Shown piece after piece: positions 63,701 through 64,000 of a stretch of 64,000 bases of DNA. The notes under the pieces were generated by a model, which worked only from the letters and a program-made list of their open reading frames with translations, was not told the origin of the DNA and did not search any database. How positions within the stretch are numbered: the stretch's first letter is position 1; every line of letters starts with the position of its first letter. The position numbers and the translations under genes were made by a program. The DNA comes from Chitinophaga sp. MM2321 (GTDB taxonomy: Bacteria > Bacteroidota > Bacteroidia > Chitinophagales > Chitinophagaceae): NCBI RefSeq assembly GCF_964033635.1, contig NZ_OZ035533.1, forward strand, positions 496,001 through 560,000. The letters are read 5' to 3'.

Positions 63701-64000
63701 AAACAAAACATGATTTCCAGGAATATTCATGGGTGGAAAAAACCTTTGATGCCAGTCATCCGAGGGAAGACATAGGGCGTGTGGAACCGGATTTCCTGGG
63801 AGGTTTTAATACCAACCTGCGCTGGAAACAATTTACCCTGTATGCACAGATTGATGGCCGCTTTGGTGGCCTGGCTTATTCAGAAGCCTATAACTATGGT
63901 ATGCAACGCGGTAACCTGCTGAATACATTGCAATACCGTGATCAGGAACATGGCGGCGTAGAACGTATTGATTCCTATACCGGACAAAAAGTATACGATG
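60739..64000 (+). CDS. SusC/RagA TonB-linked outer-membrane receptor with STN domain (partial)
   Basis: The first 1087 codons of a TonB-dependent transporter, open at the window end. The N-terminal leader (KLTVILLTAACLQISAKSYS) is followed by an STN/secretin-like signalling domain (about residues 50-115, GKVFREIKKQTGYSFFFDES). A carboxypeptidase-regulatory-like beta-sandwich comes next (about 135-215, FKGIVRDDSKAPLAGVSVRI), then the plug (about 220-350, IRGAKSLSKNNQPIFVIDG, then LKGAAATSLYGSRGANGAIV). The rest is beta-barrel. Such receptors import oligosaccharides with a SusD partner, expected just outside the window. The STN domain links it to the FecR and sigma proteins encoded upstream. 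Confidence 0.95.
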   Translation, partial: MEKILRDAWYFSRRVLPKTLLFMKLTVILLTAACLQISAKSYSQKVTLSEKNARLGKVFREIKKQTGYSFFFDESWMKQADVVTINVKNASLEKTLEICFKNQPLTYSIIGNTVVLKQRELVADDKTLTAATLPQEQFKGIVRDDSKAPLAGVSVRIKGTNKGTTTNVNGEFTLATKPGDVLQFSFVGFQSQEVTVGQQTSLNIVMQIASNELGNIVVTALGIAKRDRKLGYAATKVNVEEVRNANTVSPITALQGKVAGVNINVMGAAGVQSSPSIMIRGAKSLSKNNQPIFVIDGMVLENNLVNGDDIDQGSQLKNLNPDDYESITVLKGAAATSLYGSRGANGAIVITTLKGKAGQGIGVSFSSTYQTQVIYDNGLPLQNVYGSGAIAYREGNFKPDGTQVATSYSFGPKMDGSMHPAIYDANKQVPYSSQPDNWKTFFQNGKYVNNNVSLSGGSEQVTYRFSYSNLRNDGTLPNNQVNRNSFDFRTTGKINKVFSVEAGASYALTDALNPYGQGRYYWTSGQNLGFLTYYSVPRNTNLADWKDSYRNADGSMKEYSYAQYNNVVREAFNRFDNVNNKRSEKSLLATVLLKAQVNDWLDLSAKANLNNYRIFYENKEKGKGAYGAGGSYGLGGQYSSGYNFLFMAHAARKLTKDLDLDVRVVNEYYGNGRQEEYSAATKGGLIVPNVFTLSNSLEDIRDNRKYNFKTPNDKVMAVGGIVNLSYKDYLNLELTGRQDWLSSLTYPDGVPGANNFAVFYPSVNVSWAFSDMWRTTMPEWLSFGKLRASLAWVGTGTGAYATSFGSYTQGTVLDQNGNSVVTATMQNADVLPNMNLKPELQRSLELGTNISILDDLVNFDVAWYKTNTFNQILTIPGVLETGYKRRRINAGNIQNQGLEVLVNVTPIRKKDLRLDLSVNFSRNRGKIISFYPGITNYELMGNYDGASVFAYEGGAFGVLTANSYREHDPKTGLPIIQVASRNTSMDPETKHDFQEYSWVEKTFDASHPREDIGRVEPDFLGGFNTNLRWKQFTLYAQIDGRFGGLAYSEAYNYGMQRGNLLNTLQYRDQEHGGVERIDSYTGQKVYD

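Overview
The window comes from a Bacteroidota chromosome, most likely a Chitinophaga-like member of the Chitinophagaceae. The grounds are a flexirubin-type dialkylresorcinol cluster, an ECF sigma / FecR / STN-SusC signalling trio, -7 promoter elements of the Bacteroidota form TAnnTTTG, Tat-type 'DRRFFLK' leaders and many carbohydrate-active enzymes. No tRNA, rRNA, CRISPR array or transposase was recognised.

Layout. 1-7.2 kb: three members of the ligase-associated DNA damage response set (DEXH helicase, ATP-dependent DNA ligase, MBL-fold exonuclease). They are split by a purine permease, an LD-carboxypeptidase and an Lrp/AsnC regulator. 7.3-11.1 kb: a PBP1-fold lipoprotein, guaA and a DUF2807 protein. 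11.4-19.9 kb: a flexirubin-type pigment block (darA, darB, small protein, BtrH-like acyltransferase, ABC exporter, ACP, ketosynthase plus chain-length-factor-like partner). 19.9-21.1 kb: a PDDEXK nuclease (YhcG/DUF1016) gene bracketed by related perfect palindromes, with a third copy inside the reading frame. 21.4-31.2 kb: housekeeping genes (M14 carboxypeptidase, rpsT, sucA, sucB, RNA m5C methyltransferase, GNAT, mnmA).

31.5-49.1 kb: a polyuronate/hexuronate locus. UxaC, UxaB and UxaA take hexuronates to 2-keto-3-deoxygluconate (KDG). A heparinase II/III-like lyase and two GH88/GH105-type hydrolases release unsaturated uronate, and KduI plus KduD also deliver KDG. KdgK and Eda finish both branches, and an MFS hexuronate carrier and a LacI-family regulator complete the set. 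The same 14-bp palindrome TGCAAACGTTTGCA lies upstream of the MFS gene and of kduI. The locus has no SusC/SusD pair of its own inside the window.

49.1-53.6 kb: a two-gene unit encoding a Pls/PosA-type membrane NRPS (the epsilon-poly-lysine synthetase architecture) and a GNAT acetyltransferase, divergent from an orphan FtsX/MacB-type permease. 56.4-58.4 kb: a di-CXXCH cytochrome and a DEAD-box RNA helicase. 58.8 kb to the end: ECF sigma factor, FecR anti-sigma factor and a SusC/RagA receptor with an STN domain, cut by the window edge.

The least ordinary signals are the covarying palindromes around and inside the YhcG gene, the Pls-type synthetase with its acetyltransferase, the paired LacI-type operators, two ~88-bp near-perfect palindromes at gene ends, and several genes whose -7 element lies only 4-7 nt before the start codon.
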